Notes: a model not told the origin generated them from the letters alone. DNA of 64,000 nt from Avichristensenella sp031550535 (GCA_031550535.1 JAVBOM010000070.1:30901-94900), one strand, 5' to 3'; positions 51,808 to 60,272 are shown, numbered from the stretch's first letter. Translations and numbers: made by a program.

Positions 51808-52623
51808 TTGCCCCAAAAGAAGGGCTTTTTCGCGAAATCCCCTGATGGCGGCCGGTTCTCCGAATCAGCGCCGCCGTCCTGGACGCGACTGCCACGGGCT
51901 TTCGCCATGGCCCTTGGGCTGTACACGGTTCTGCCGGGCTTTGCCCGCTGGGACGACGCCCTGCCCGGCCTCCTGATGCCGTGCCTGCCTGTGGTGGGTG
52001 TGCTGCTGGGCGCGCTGTGGCTGGGGGTGGCGTCGCTCGCGGGGGCGCTGCTGCCTGCCGCGCTGGCCGCTGTTGTGATCGCGCTGGCGATGCCGCTTGT
52101 GACCGGCTTTCTGCACCTGGACGGGCTGATGGACGTGTCGGACGCCGTGCTGTCCGCGCGCTCCCTGGAGGACAAGCGGCGCATTCTGAAGGACCCGCAC
52201 ACAGGTTCCTTTGCCGTGATCGCGCTCTTTTGCCTGCTCGCGGCGCAGATCGCGGCGGCGCATGGCGCGCTGGAAGCGGGACGCCTCAAGGGGCTGCTGT
52301 TCCTGCCGGTGGTTTCCCGGGCGCTCGCGGCGCTGGCGCTGCAAAGCCTCCCGCCGATGGAAGGCAGCCATTACGGCCAGATGGCGCACGAGGCGGCGAC
52401 GCCCGGCAGGCGGCTGTGCTGCCTGATCGCGCTCGGCATCGCGCTCGTAGCGGCGTTTTACCTGGACTGGCGGGGCGGGGCAGCTTGCGCCTTCGCAATC
52501 GCGGGCTTTGCGCTCGCTTGCCTGGCCGCCGCGCGGTCTCTGTCCGGCATGAACGGGGATATCGCGGGCTGCGGCATCTGCTGCGCGGAACTGGCTGGGC
52601 TGATCGCGCTGGCGTGCCTATAA
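51808..52623 (+). CDS. cobS: Adenosylcobinamide-GDP ribazoletransferase (cobalamin synthase), with repeat-derived N-terminus
   Basis: A 271-residue integral membrane enzyme that joins adenosylcobinamide-GDP and alpha-ribazole. The family pattern begins at MALGLYTVLPG, followed by ALPGLLMPCLPVVGVLLGAL, then GFLHLDGLMDVSDAVLSARS and KDPHTGSFAVIAL. The start is TTG 51808, 9 nt after AAAGGAGG. Residues 5-24 are encoded by repeat copy R10, so the enzyme has a foreign N-terminal extension. An alternative start at ATG 51907 would give a native-like end but has no clear site. Confidence 0.88.
   Translation: MPQKKGFFAKSPDGGRFSESAPPSWTRLPRAFAMALGLYTVLPGFARWDDALPGLLMPCLPVVGVLLGALWLGVASLAGALLPAALAAVVIALAMPLVTGFLHLDGLMDVSDAVLSARSLEDKRRILKDPHTGSFAVIALFCLLAAQIAAAHGALEAGRLKGLLFLPVVSRALAALALQSLPPMEGSHYGQMAHEAATPGRRLCCLIALGIALVAAFYLDWRGGAACAFAIAGFALACLAAARSLSGMNGDIAGCGICCAELAGLIALACL
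51821..51875 (+). repeat. Two-hairpin repeat, copy R10, inside the 5' end of cobS
   Basis: A diverged hairpin 1 (GGGCTTTT-TCGC-GAAATCCC) and hairpin 2 (GGTTC-TCC-GAATC). The inner pair of hairpin 2 is C-G where most copies have T-A. It lies in frame within cobS and in the same orientation. Confidence 0.75.
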
Positions 52624-52649
52624 GTATCGTATCTCAAGGGGGAACCGCA

Positions 52650-52988
52650 ATGACGCTCATCATCGGAGGCGCGTACCAGGGCAAACGTGCATACGCCGCG
52701 GAAACGCTCGGCTATCCGCTGGAGCGGATCGTCCCGGACGCGCACCTGCTCGTGCTCGAACTGCTCCGGCAGGGCTTGGACCCGCTGGAAGAAATCGCGC
52801 GCCGCGCGGACGCGTGGGCGGACTGCGCCGTGCTGATGGAGGACATCTGCTGCGGCGTGGTACCCATGGACGCGGAGGAGCGCGCCTGGCGGGAGGCCGT
52901 CGGCCGCTGCGGGGCGCACCTTGCCCGGCGCGCGGACCGCGTGGTGCGCGTATTCTGCGGGATCGGGACGGTGATGAAGGGTGCGTGA
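52650..52988 (+). CDS. Short CobU-like P-loop protein
   Basis: A 112-residue protein. IIGGAYQGKRAYAAE is a P-loop near the N-terminus. The second half has VLMEDICCGVVPMDAEERAW then REAVGRCG, and RVVRVFCGIGTV. These match the ends of CobU but the middle is missing. Such short proteins occur in clostridial cobalamin operons. The ATG at 52650 follows AGGGGG. It overlaps the next gene by 8 nt. It may do one of the two CobU reactions, or regulate. Confidence 0.75.
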   Translation: MTLIIGGAYQGKRAYAAETLGYPLERIVPDAHLLVLELLRQGLDPLEEIARRADAWADCAVLMEDICCGVVPMDAEERAWREAVGRCGAHLARRADRVVRVFCGIGTVMKGA

Positions 52989-53637
52989 GCTGCTATTGCT
53001 CCGCCACGGCACGACCGAGGCGAACGAGCGCCGGGTGTTCACGGGCGCAATGGACATTCCGCTATCGGAAAACGGCAGGCGCGCGCTCGCGCCCCTTCGC
53101 GGCCTGTATCCGCCTGCCGGGACGTTTTTCACCAGCGGCATGCGCCGCGCGGTCGAAACGCTGGAGCTGCTGTACGGCACAGTGAGCCATACGGACATTC
53201 CGGATCTGGGCGAATACCGCTTTGGCGTCTTTGAGGGCCGCAACCATGAGGATCTTTTCGCGAACGAGCCGTTTTTCCGCGCTTGGCTCGCGGAGGATGG
53301 GCAGGACGTGGTCTGCCCGGGCGGGGAATCGCGCCGGGCATTCGATAGCCGGGTATGCGCAGGGTGGACGAAGCTCGTCGCGCACGAATGGACGGGCCTG
53401 GCCGTGCTTGTGTCGCATGGCGGCGTCATCATGAGCGCGATGCGGCAGTTCGCGCCCGGCTCCGCGCTGTCGCAAACGCCGGGGAACGCGTGCGGGTTCC
53501 GCGCTTGTTTGTCAGACGATGGGGGAATCACCGCGTTCGAGCACTTCGCCGCGCCCGGCGCGCAGCCCGCGCCTCCGCCTGTGGGGACAAGCCCGGCGGT
53601 GCCCGCGCCGTCCGAGGGCAAGGAATGCCCCGCATGA
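52981..53637 (+). CDS. cobC: Histidine phosphatase, alpha-ribazole phosphatase type
   Basis: A 218-residue protein. LLLRHGTTEANERRVFTG at the N-terminus is the RHG phosphatase motif. YRFGVFEGRNHEDL has the second active-site region and VSHGGVIMSAM the last catalytic His. In the cob context it should remove the phosphate from alpha-ribazole phosphate. GTG 52981 overlaps the previous gene. The tail is Pro/Ala-rich. It overlaps the permease start as ATGA. Confidence 0.88.
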   Translation: MRELLLLRHGTTEANERRVFTGAMDIPLSENGRRALAPLRGLYPPAGTFFTSGMRRAVETLELLYGTVSHTDIPDLGEYRFGVFEGRNHEDLFANEPFFRAWLAEDGQDVVCPGGESRRAFDSRVCAGWTKLVAHEWTGLAVLVSHGGVIMSAMRQFAPGSALSQTPGNACGFRACLSDDGGITAFEHFAAPGAQPAPPPVGTSPAVPAPSEGKECPA

Positions 53638-54665
53638 AAACGCCGCTGAAAATCCTCCTGGCCTGCGTGTTCTGCCTGCTGGCGCTGGCCCTGGCCGTCG
53701 GCGTGGGGAGCGTGCCTCTTTCCCTTTCGGAAATCGCGCGCATCCTCGCGCACAAGCTGCTTGGCGCGCCGCTGCCGGACACGGTTGAGGCGACGAAGGT
53801 CTCCATCCTCTGGACGATCCGCCTGCCGCGCGTGCTGATGGCGTTCTGCGTCGGGGCGATGCTCTCCGTCAGCGGCACGGTGATGCAGAGCGTGCTGCGC
53901 AACCCGCTCGCCTCCTCTTACACGCTGGGCGTCAGTTCCGGCGCGTCGCTGGGCGCGGCGGCCGTGATTTTGACCGGCTTCACCCTGCCGGTGATCGGCG
54001 CGTACACGCTGCCGCTGGCCGGCCTTGTGTTCGGCATGCTCACGGTGCTGGTGGCGGTGACGTTCGCCGCGCGCATGGACCGGAGCATGCAAAACAACAC
54101 CATCATCCTGGCGGGCATGGTGTTTTCCCTGTTCGTGAACGCGGTGCTGACGCTGCTGTACTCCTTCATGAAGCAGGAAGCGCAGCGGCTCATCCGCTGG
54201 CAGATGGGCAGCTTCGCGCTGAAGGGCTGGGCGGATATCGGACTGCTGGCGCCGGTGGGGCTGCTGGGCCTTGTGGCGCTGATGCGCTACGCGCGCGAGC
54301 TGGACATCCTGACCTTTGGCGAGGAGGACGCGGGCGCGATGGGCGTGGACACGCGGCGCGTCAAGTGGCTGCTGCTGGCCCTTGCCGCCGCGATGACCGG
54401 CAGCGCCGTGGCGTTCGCGGGCGTGATCGGCTTTGTTGACCTGATCGCCCCGCACGTGGTCCGGCGCGTTTTCGGCGCGAAGCACAAGCTGGTGCTGCCG
54501 ATGTCGGCGGTGCTGGGCGGTGGGTTCATGGCGCTGTGCGATATGGCGGCGCGCACGCTGCTTGCCCCGCAGGAGCTGCCGGTCGGCGCGGTGACGGCGC
54601 TCATCGGCGCGCCATTCTTTGCCTACGTGTACTTTGGCCGCAGGCGGGAAGGGGGCGGCGCGTGA
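53634..54665 (+). CDS. FecCD/BtuC-type ABC transporter permease (predicted corrinoid uptake)
   Basis: A 343-residue protein with about ten membrane helices. TIRLPRVLMAFCVGAMLSVSG and NPLASSYTLGVSSGASLGA are the BtuC/FecCD signatures; AFAGVIGFVDLIAPHVVRR is the coupling helix region. The start overlaps cobC as ATGA. The adjacent ATPase completes the transporter. The binding protein is absent from the operon. Corrinoid as substrate is inferred from the operon. Confidence 0.9.
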   Translation: MKTPLKILLACVFCLLALALAVGVGSVPLSLSEIARILAHKLLGAPLPDTVEATKVSILWTIRLPRVLMAFCVGAMLSVSGTVMQSVLRNPLASSYTLGVSSGASLGAAAVILTGFTLPVIGAYTLPLAGLVFGMLTVLVAVTFAARMDRSMQNNTIILAGMVFSLFVNAVLTLLYSFMKQEAQRLIRWQMGSFALKGWADIGLLAPVGLLGLVALMRYARELDILTFGEEDAGAMGVDTRRVKWLLLALAAAMTGSAVAFAGVIGFVDLIAPHVVRRVFGAKHKLVLPMSAVLGGGFMALCDMAARTLLAPQELPVGAVTALIGAPFFAYVYFGRRREGGGA

Positions 54666-55432
54666 GCATTCTGTGTCTGACGGATGTCTGCGCCGGATAC
54701 GCCGGCAAGGACGTGGTGCGCTCCGTAAGCCTCACGGTGGAGCCGGGGGAGTGTTTCTGCGTGCTCGGCCCGAACGGCTGCGGCAAAACGACATTGCTGC
54801 GCGCCATCGCGGGCTTGCTGCCGGCGCGCGGGGAAATCCTTCTGGGCGGCGCGCCGCTGTCCGGCATGAAGCGCCGGGAAATCGCCGCGCGCGTCGCGTT
54901 GCTCAGCCAGCTTTCGCAGGTGTACTTCGCCTATACGATTTACGACACGGTGATGCTGGGCCGGTATCTGCACATGCGCGGCGCGTTCCGCACGCCCGCG
55001 AAGGCGGACCGGGACAGCGTGCGCCGGTGCCTGGAAACCGTGGGGCTATGGGATCTGCGCGACCGGCCGATCGATACGCTCTCGGGCGGGCAGCTCCAGC
55101 GCGTGTTCCTCGCGAGAACGCTCGCGCAGGAGCCTTCGCTGATCCTGCTGGACGAGCCGACCAACCACCTGGATCTGAAACATCAGACGGCGTTGACGGA
55201 CGCGCTACGCGATTGGTCCCGGAGCGGCGGACGCGCGGTCGTCGGCGTGCTGCACGACCTGAACCTCGCCATCGGCTTTGCCGACCGGATGATGCTGATG
55301 CGGGACGGCGAGGTGCTGGCTTCCGGGGACCCGGCGGATGTGCTGCGGCCGGACCTGCTCCGGACGGCCTTTGAAATGGATGTGGCGGCGTACATGCGGC
55401 GGACTTTGGCCCGCTGGGGTGCGCTCTCATAA
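54662..55432 (+). CDS. FecE/BtuD-type ABC transporter ATP-binding protein
   Basis: A 256-residue ATPase. Walker A is LGPNGCGKTTLLRAIAG, signature LSGGQLQRVFLARTL, Walker B LILLDEPTNHLD, and switch His in GVLHDLN. GTG 54662 overlaps the permease stop. Partner of the permease; last recognisable cobalamin gene of the operon. Confidence 0.92.
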   Translation: MSILCLTDVCAGYAGKDVVRSVSLTVEPGECFCVLGPNGCGKTTLLRAIAGLLPARGEILLGGAPLSGMKRREIAARVALLSQLSQVYFAYTIYDTVMLGRYLHMRGAFRTPAKADRDSVRRCLETVGLWDLRDRPIDTLSGGQLQRVFLARTLAQEPSLILLDEPTNHLDLKHQTALTDALRDWSRSGGRAVVGVLHDLNLAIGFADRMMLMRDGEVLASGDPADVLRPDLLRTAFEMDVAAYMRRTLARWGALS

Positions 55433-55462
55433 AAAAACATCAAATGAGTGGGGGAAAACACG

Positions 55463-56347
55463 ATGGGAAAGTCCAAGAAGAAGATCTCGCGGCCGCCGCA
55501 ATACGTGGCAAAGGCGAACCGCAAAAAAGAGCCGATGGACAAGCGGCTGAAATACGGGCTGATCGGCGGCGCCGCCGTGCTGGTTGTCGCCGTGCTTTTG
55601 TTCTTCTTGCTTTATGACGACGGCAGCCTGCCCGTCAAGAACGGCACGGCCGTCGCGGAGGATAACTGGATTGTGGCCAACCTGGGCGAAAACAGCAAAA
55701 AATACTTCAAGCTGGGCGCGGTCAGCACGCCTGAGGGCTTTGTGCTCGATCCGCAGACGCACTACCAGAGCGACACGAACGTGCAGGACTTCTATTACAA
55801 GCCGGTCGATGAGGCGGCTTCCAGGCTTCAGTCGGTGTACTACATGGGCGCGAAGGGCGGTCTGAGCACCCTGGTGGAGAGCGCGCATTCGACGTTCCCG
55901 CTGTATTACCCCGACGCGGCCATATCGGACATCGTGTCCGCGACCATCAGCGATCATCCGGTGCAGTACTTCTCCATGGTCCGCACGGAAACGCAGGAGG
56001 AGGCGGATAACCGCGCCGCCGCGGAGGGCGCCGACGTAGCCACGGATGACGCGGCCGCGCCGGAGACGGAGCCTACGGCGGAAGCGGCGCCGGACAACGT
56101 ATCCGGCGAAGGCGCCGCGGACGCCACGCCCGCGCCCGAGGCGGAAACCGCGCCCGAAGCCGAAGCGCCGGTCGCCGTGCCCAAGACGACACAGACTGTC
56201 ACCGCCTATGTCGCCGCCGGAAAGGGCATCATCATCTGCCAGCTTATGGTGGATGTCACCGACGCGAACCCCGCGCTGACCGAGGACGAGATCTCCGTCG
56301 AGGTGGAGAAATCTATCAGCTGTCTGGCGATGGAGCCGTTCCAATAA
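55463..56347 (+). CDS. Membrane-anchored protein of unknown function after the cobalamin genes
   Basis: A 294-residue protein not recognised. A basic N-terminus is followed by one membrane helix (about 33-53; YGLIGGAAVLVVAVLLFFLLY). The extracytoplasmic part is soluble, with an Ala/Glu/Pro-rich stretch (about 180-235). The ATG at 55463 follows GGGGGAAA. It lies 30 bp after the BtuD-like gene on the same strand, so it may be cotranscribed. It shows no binding-protein fold, so it is not the missing BtuF as far as can be seen. Confidence 0.7.
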   Translation: MGKSKKKISRPPQYVAKANRKKEPMDKRLKYGLIGGAAVLVVAVLLFFLLYDDGSLPVKNGTAVAEDNWIVANLGENSKKYFKLGAVSTPEGFVLDPQTHYQSDTNVQDFYYKPVDEAASRLQSVYYMGAKGGLSTLVESAHSTFPLYYPDAAISDIVSATISDHPVQYFSMVRTETQEEADNRAAAEGADVATDDAAAPETEPTAEAAPDNVSGEGAADATPAPEAETAPEAEAPVAVPKTTQTVTAYVAAGKGIIICQLMVDVTDANPALTEDEISVEVEKSISCLAMEPFQ

Positions 56348-56370
56348 CAGAAAATAATAGGAAAGCCCTG

Positions 56371-56399
56371 TTGTGAAACGGGCGTGGGCATGCTATACT
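56371..56399 (+). promoter_or_regulatory. Promoter of asnS
   Basis: TTGTGA (56371-56376), 17-bp spacer, TATACT (56394-56399), with TGC before the -10. Confidence 0.75.
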
Positions 56400-56430
56400 A
56401 TTCGGTATTACTTTCACGGGGGGATCGAAA

Positions 56431-57825
56431 ATGGAGCATCGAACCATCAGAGCGCTCTACAAAGAGCCGCCGACCGCCGAACTGCCGGGCATCCGCGTGA
56501 ACGGCTGGGTCCGCACAGTGCGTGACTCCAAAGCCTTCGCGTTCATCGCGCTGAATGACGGCACGTTCTTCAATCCGCTGCAGATCGTTTGTGAGGAGGC
56601 GAATTTGGCGAATTACGCGGATATCGCCCGCTTGAACGTTGGCAGCGCCATTGAGGCGGTAGGCACCCTCGTGCCCACGCCCGGTATGCAACAGCCGTTT
56701 GAACTCAAAGCCACGAGCGTTACGGTGATCGGCGCGTCCACGCCCGATTACCCGTTGCAAAAAAAGAAGCACTCGGTCGAATTCCTGCGCACCATCGCGC
56801 ACCTGCGCCCGCGCACGAACCTGTTCAGCGCGGTGTTCCGCATCCGCTCGCTCGCCGCGCAGATCATCCACGAGTTTTTTCATGCGAAGAACTTCGTCTA
56901 TGTCCACACGCCGATCGTCACCACCAGTGACTGTGAGGGCGCGGGCGAGATGTTCCGCGTGACGACGCTGGACGCGGGAAACCCGCCGCGCGCGGAGGAC
57001 GGATCGGTCGATTTCAGCCAGGATTTCTTCGGCCGCAACGCCGGTCTGACCGTGTCCGGCCAGCTCAACGTCGAGGGTTTCTGCCTCGCGTTCCGCGATA
57101 CCTACACGTTCGGACCCACATTCCGCGCCGAGCGCAGCTTTACGCCGCGCCACGCGGCCGAGTTCTGGATGATGGAGCCGGAAATCGCGTTCGCCACCCT
57201 GGTGGAGGACATGGACCTGGCCGAGGAGATGATCAAGTACATCATCCGCCGCGTGCTGGAAGAAGCGCCGGAGGAGATGGCGTTCCTGAACCAGTTTGTG
57301 GACAAGGAACTGCTGGCTAGGCTTTCGCACGTGGCTGATGCGGAGTTTGCGCGCGTGTCGTACACCGACGCGATCGACATCCTCGCGAAGGCGGACAAGG
57401 CGTTCGAGTATCCGGTGTTCTGGGGTGCGGACCTGCAGACCGAACATGAGCGGTATCTCACCGAGGTACACTTCAAGCGGCCCGTGTTCGTGTACGACTA
57501 CCCCAAGGAGATCAAATCCTTCTACATGAAGCTGAACCCCGACGGCAAGACCGTCGCGGCGACCGACATGCTCGTGCCCGGCATTGGCGAACTGATCGGC
57601 GGCAGCCAGCGCGAGGACGACGCGGACGTGCTGCTCAGCCGGATGCTGGAATGCGGCCTGGACCCCGCCGATTACTGGTGGTACCTGGAACTGCGCAAGT
57701 ACGGCAGCGTGCCGCACGCGGGGTTTGGCCTCGGATTTGAGCGGCTGGTGATGTACCTCACCGGCGTCGCGAACATCCGGGATGTCCTGCCCTACCCGCG
57801 CACCACCGGGTCGGCGGAATTTTGA
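56431..57825 (+). CDS. asnS: Asparaginyl-tRNA synthetase
   Basis: A 464-residue class II synthetase. The N-terminal OB fold has VNGWVRTVRDSKAFAFIALND. Motif 1 lies around HEFFHAKNFVYVHTPIVTTS, motif 2 around TFRAERSFTPRHAAEFWMMEPE, and motif 3 is GFGLGFERLVMYL. The segment DMLVPGIGELIGGSQREDD is characteristic of AsnRS. The ATG at 56431 follows GGGGG. Its stop codon overlaps the start of the methyltransferase gene and a repeat copy. Confidence 0.96.
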   Translation: MEHRTIRALYKEPPTAELPGIRVNGWVRTVRDSKAFAFIALNDGTFFNPLQIVCEEANLANYADIARLNVGSAIEAVGTLVPTPGMQQPFELKATSVTVIGASTPDYPLQKKKHSVEFLRTIAHLRPRTNLFSAVFRIRSLAAQIIHEFFHAKNFVYVHTPIVTTSDCEGAGEMFRVTTLDAGNPPRAEDGSVDFSQDFFGRNAGLTVSGQLNVEGFCLAFRDTYTFGPTFRAERSFTPRHAAEFWMMEPEIAFATLVEDMDLAEEMIKYIIRRVLEEAPEEMAFLNQFVDKELLARLSHVADAEFARVSYTDAIDILAKADKAFEYPVFWGADLQTEHERYLTEVHFKRPVFVYDYPKEIKSFYMKLNPDGKTVAATDMLVPGIGELIGGSQREDDADVLLSRMLECGLDPADYWWYLELRKYGSVPHAGFGLGFERLVMYLTGVANIRDVLPYPRTTGSAEF

Positions 57826-57882
57826 TGGCGGCGCGGATTTGTAAAATCAGCGCCATAAGGGGATTTCGCAAGAAATCCCCAC
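57825..57882 (-). repeat. Two-hairpin repeat, copy R11
   Basis: In minus orientation GTGG precedes GGGATTTC-TTGC-GAAATCCC, then GATTT-TAC-AAATC in a GGCGC/GCGCC-type stem. It lies against the direction of asnS, overlapping its last base, and forms the first 19 codons of the next gene. Confidence 0.85.
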
Positions 57883-58871
57883 CGCTGCTATACATTCTCA
57901 CCGCGCAGGCGGACGCCTTTCGCCTCGCCTTGCGGGAAGCGGGAGACCCGCGCGTCGTCCGGCAACTGGAGCCGGGCGCCGCGCTTTGTTTTGCCGCGAA
58001 AACGCCGGAGCGCCCGGTCTTTCTGCGCCACATGTGTCCCGCGCAGGCGGAAGTGCCGCTGACGGGTGGGGAAGGGGACATCGCGTCGCTCGTGGCCGCG
58101 CTCGCGCCGCTGATGCCGAAGGGTGCGCCGGGCGAACGTTTTTCCGTGCAAGCGCGCGTGATGGAGGGTTTTTCGCCCGCGTACAAGCGGTTCGATGTCA
58201 ATACCGCGCTGGCCGCGCCGCTGATGGAGGCTGGCGCGCTGCTGGACGTGAAAAGCCCCGCGCGGATCGTTTCAGTCACGCTCGCCGAGGGCATGGGCTG
58301 GATTGGCGTGTCAACCGCCGCCGAAAACCTGACCGACTGGGCGGGCGGCATGCGCCGCTTCAAGCGGGAGGACGAGCAGGTCAGTCGTGCGGAGTTCAAG
58401 CTGCTGGAGGCGCTGGAAGCGTTTGCCGTGCCGCTGCCGGACAAGGGCCGCGCGCTCGACCTGGGCGCCGCGCCGGGCGGTTGGACGCGCGTGCTGCGCG
58501 GCCATGGACTCGCCGTCACGGCGGTGGACCCGGCGGCACTCGATCCGCGCGTCGCGCGCGACCCAGGGGTGACGCACTACCGGGGCACGGCGCAGCAGTA
58601 TTTTGGGCACGGGGCAGGTCATTTTGACATGCTCGTCAATGACATGAAGATGGACACGGAGGCGTCCGCCGCGCTGACGGCGGAGGCCGCGAAATGCCTT
58701 GCGCCCGGCGGCCGCGCCATCCTGACGCTGAAATTGCCGGAAAAAACGGCCGAATGGCTCCCACGCGTCGCGCGCGCGGAAGCCATTCTTAAGGATGCGT
58801 ATCATATTACCGGCCTGCGGCAGCTTTTCCACAACCGCAGTGAGGTGACCGCCTACCTAACGAGGTTGTGA
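57825..58871 (+). CDS. FtsJ-type (RlmM-like) 2'-O-ribose RNA methyltransferase
   Basis: A 348-residue SAM-dependent enzyme. The SAM motif is LDLGAAPGGWTRVL (near residue 212), followed by NDMKMD (D), LTLKLP (K) and NRSEVTAYL (E). These are the D-K-E residues of the FtsJ K-D-K-E tetrad. The N-terminal 200 residues resemble the RlmM-type substrate domain. ATG 57825 overlaps the asnS stop (TGATG), giving coupling. The first 19 residues are encoded by repeat copy R11 read in reverse, so the native N-terminus may be lost. The 3' end overlaps the convergent MATE gene by 19 bp. Confidence 0.85.
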   Translation: MAARICKISAIRGFRKKSPPLLYILTAQADAFRLALREAGDPRVVRQLEPGAALCFAAKTPERPVFLRHMCPAQAEVPLTGGEGDIASLVAALAPLMPKGAPGERFSVQARVMEGFSPAYKRFDVNTALAAPLMEAGALLDVKSPARIVSVTLAEGMGWIGVSTAAENLTDWAGGMRRFKREDEQVSRAEFKLLEALEAFAVPLPDKGRALDLGAAPGGWTRVLRGHGLAVTAVDPAALDPRVARDPGVTHYRGTAQQYFGHGAGHFDMLVNDMKMDTEASAALTAEAAKCLAPGGRAILTLKLPEKTAEWLPRVARAEAILKDAYHITGLRQLFHNRSEVTAYLTRL

Positions 58872-60235
58872 ACCCACTTGCGCGACCGGAACCGCCAGAG
58901 ACCGAGGATCACCTTCACCAACGCCTCCACGTTGGACAGCAGATACACCATCGGAATCGGCAGCCCGAACACGAGGCCGGACAGGGCGACCATCGGCACG
59001 CCGATGAACCACGTCGTGCCCGCGTCCAGGTACAGCGACATGGTCACATCGCCGCCCGCGCGCATCACTCCCACGATCAGCAGCCCGCCGAGCTGGTTGA
59101 GCCAGATCACCAGCGAGCACAGGATCACCATGCTGCGGGCGTCCGCGATCACCTGTTCGGACACTTTGAATACCCCTGTTAACGGCAGGGACACGCACAG
59201 CAACACGATCCCCGCGAAAATCCCGAACGGCACCGCCGCGTAAATCATCCGCTTGGCCGTGCGGAACGCGCCTTCCTCATCATCCGCGCCGATGCGCTTG
59301 CCCACGAGCACGGCCGTGCCGTTGGTCACGCCCCGCATCGTGGAAAACGCCACCTGCTGCACGGTGTTGAAGATGCTCACCGCCGCGACCGTGGCCGTGC
59401 CCATCCGCCCGTATACGACTGAATACATCACCACGCCCAGCGCCCAAAGCCCCTCGTTCGCGATGACCGGCATGGCGATGGTCAGATACCGCTTCACGAA
59501 CGCGAGGGAGCGGGGGACTAGCTCCGACAGGCGCGCGGCTGTGGCGAATTTATACACGTACCCGCCGATGATGACCATCAGCAGTTCCACAAACCCGGCG
59601 ATAACCGTCGCGATCGCGCCGCCGGCCACGCCAAGCCGGGGAAAGCCAAGGTTGCCGAAGATCAGGCAGTAGTTCAGCACCGTGTTGGTCGCGATGGCGG
59701 CAATGCCCGCCACCATCGGCAGCCGCGCCTGTTCCGTGGATTTCTGTACCGTGCCGAAGCACTGCGACCCGGCCGTCGCCAGATAGCCAATCGCGATGAT
59801 CGACAGGTACTGCGCCGCGACGGCGACAGCCGCCTCGTCGTTCAGCAGCAGGCGCATCAGATGCGACGGGAACAGGACGCACGGGATGACCACCAGCACG
59901 GCCAGCAGCATCGACAGGCAGAGCGACAGCCCCATCGTCTCGCGTACACCCCGGAGATCCCGCTTGCCCCAGAACTGCGCCACGAATGTCGCCGTGCCGC
60001 CGGAAAGACCGAACAGCGCGAGTTGGAACAGGAATGTGATGCGGTTCGCCTGTGTCACCGCCGCGAGCTCTACCTCGCCAAGCTGGCCGATCATCACGTT
60101 GTCGATGATGTGCAGCAGCGCCGTGAGCAGCGACTGCACGGTGATCGGCAGCGCGACGTTGACCAGTTCCCGCGTGAAATCGCGCTCCCAGGGGAATACA
60201 TCGCCGTTTCTAAATTGCTTGAAAAATGTGCTCAT
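58853..60235 (-). CDS. MATE family efflux transporter
   Basis: A 460-residue membrane protein with about 12 helices. The N-terminal ELVNVALPITVQSLLTALLHI, GLSGGTATFVAQFWGKRD and the repeated half with FSTMRGVTNGTAVLVGK are typical of MatE proteins, which export cationic drugs with Na+ or H+. The ATG at 60235 (MSTFFKQF) is favoured; MHHM at 60244 lies in the -10 box. It appears leaderless. Convergent with the methyltransferase gene. Confidence 0.9.
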   Translation of the reverse strand: MSTFFKQFRNGDVFPWERDFTRELVNVALPITVQSLLTALLHIIDNVMIGQLGEVELAAVTQANRITFLFQLALFGLSGGTATFVAQFWGKRDLRGVRETMGLSLCLSMLLAVLVVIPCVLFPSHLMRLLLNDEAAVAVAAQYLSIIAIGYLATAGSQCFGTVQKSTEQARLPMVAGIAAIATNTVLNYCLIFGNLGFPRLGVAGGAIATVIAGFVELLMVIIGGYVYKFATAARLSELVPRSLAFVKRYLTIAMPVIANEGLWALGVVMYSVVYGRMGTATVAAVSIFNTVQQVAFSTMRGVTNGTAVLVGKRIGADDEEGAFRTAKRMIYAAVPFGIFAGIVLLCVSLPLTGVFKVSEQVIADARSMVILCSLVIWLNQLGGLLIVGVMRAGGDVTMSLYLDAGTTWFIGVPMVALSGLVFGLPIPMVYLLSNVEALVKVILGLWRFRSRKWVHNLVR

Positions 60236-60242
60236 GTGGTGC

Positions 60243-60271
60243 ATTATACCTGTCATGGGGAAAAATGGCAA
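60243..60271 (-). promoter_or_regulatory. Promoter of the MATE gene, predicting a leaderless transcript
   Basis: TTGCCA (60271-60266), 17-bp spacer, TATAAT (60248-60243) on the minus strand. The ATG (60235) starts 7 nt after the -10. No Shine-Dalgarno site is seen. Confidence 0.65.
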
Positions 60272-60272
60272 T

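Noticed and set aside
51645..51845. Short gene between cobU and cobS (66 codons, ATGA overlap)
   Set aside because: No domain or conserved pattern was recognised and it ends in a repeat copy. It is kept as an unexplained block instead.
52458..54485. 675-codon open frame on the minus strand
   Set aside because: Antisense shadow across cobS, the CobU-like gene, cobC and the permease, all of which have clear motifs on the plus strand.
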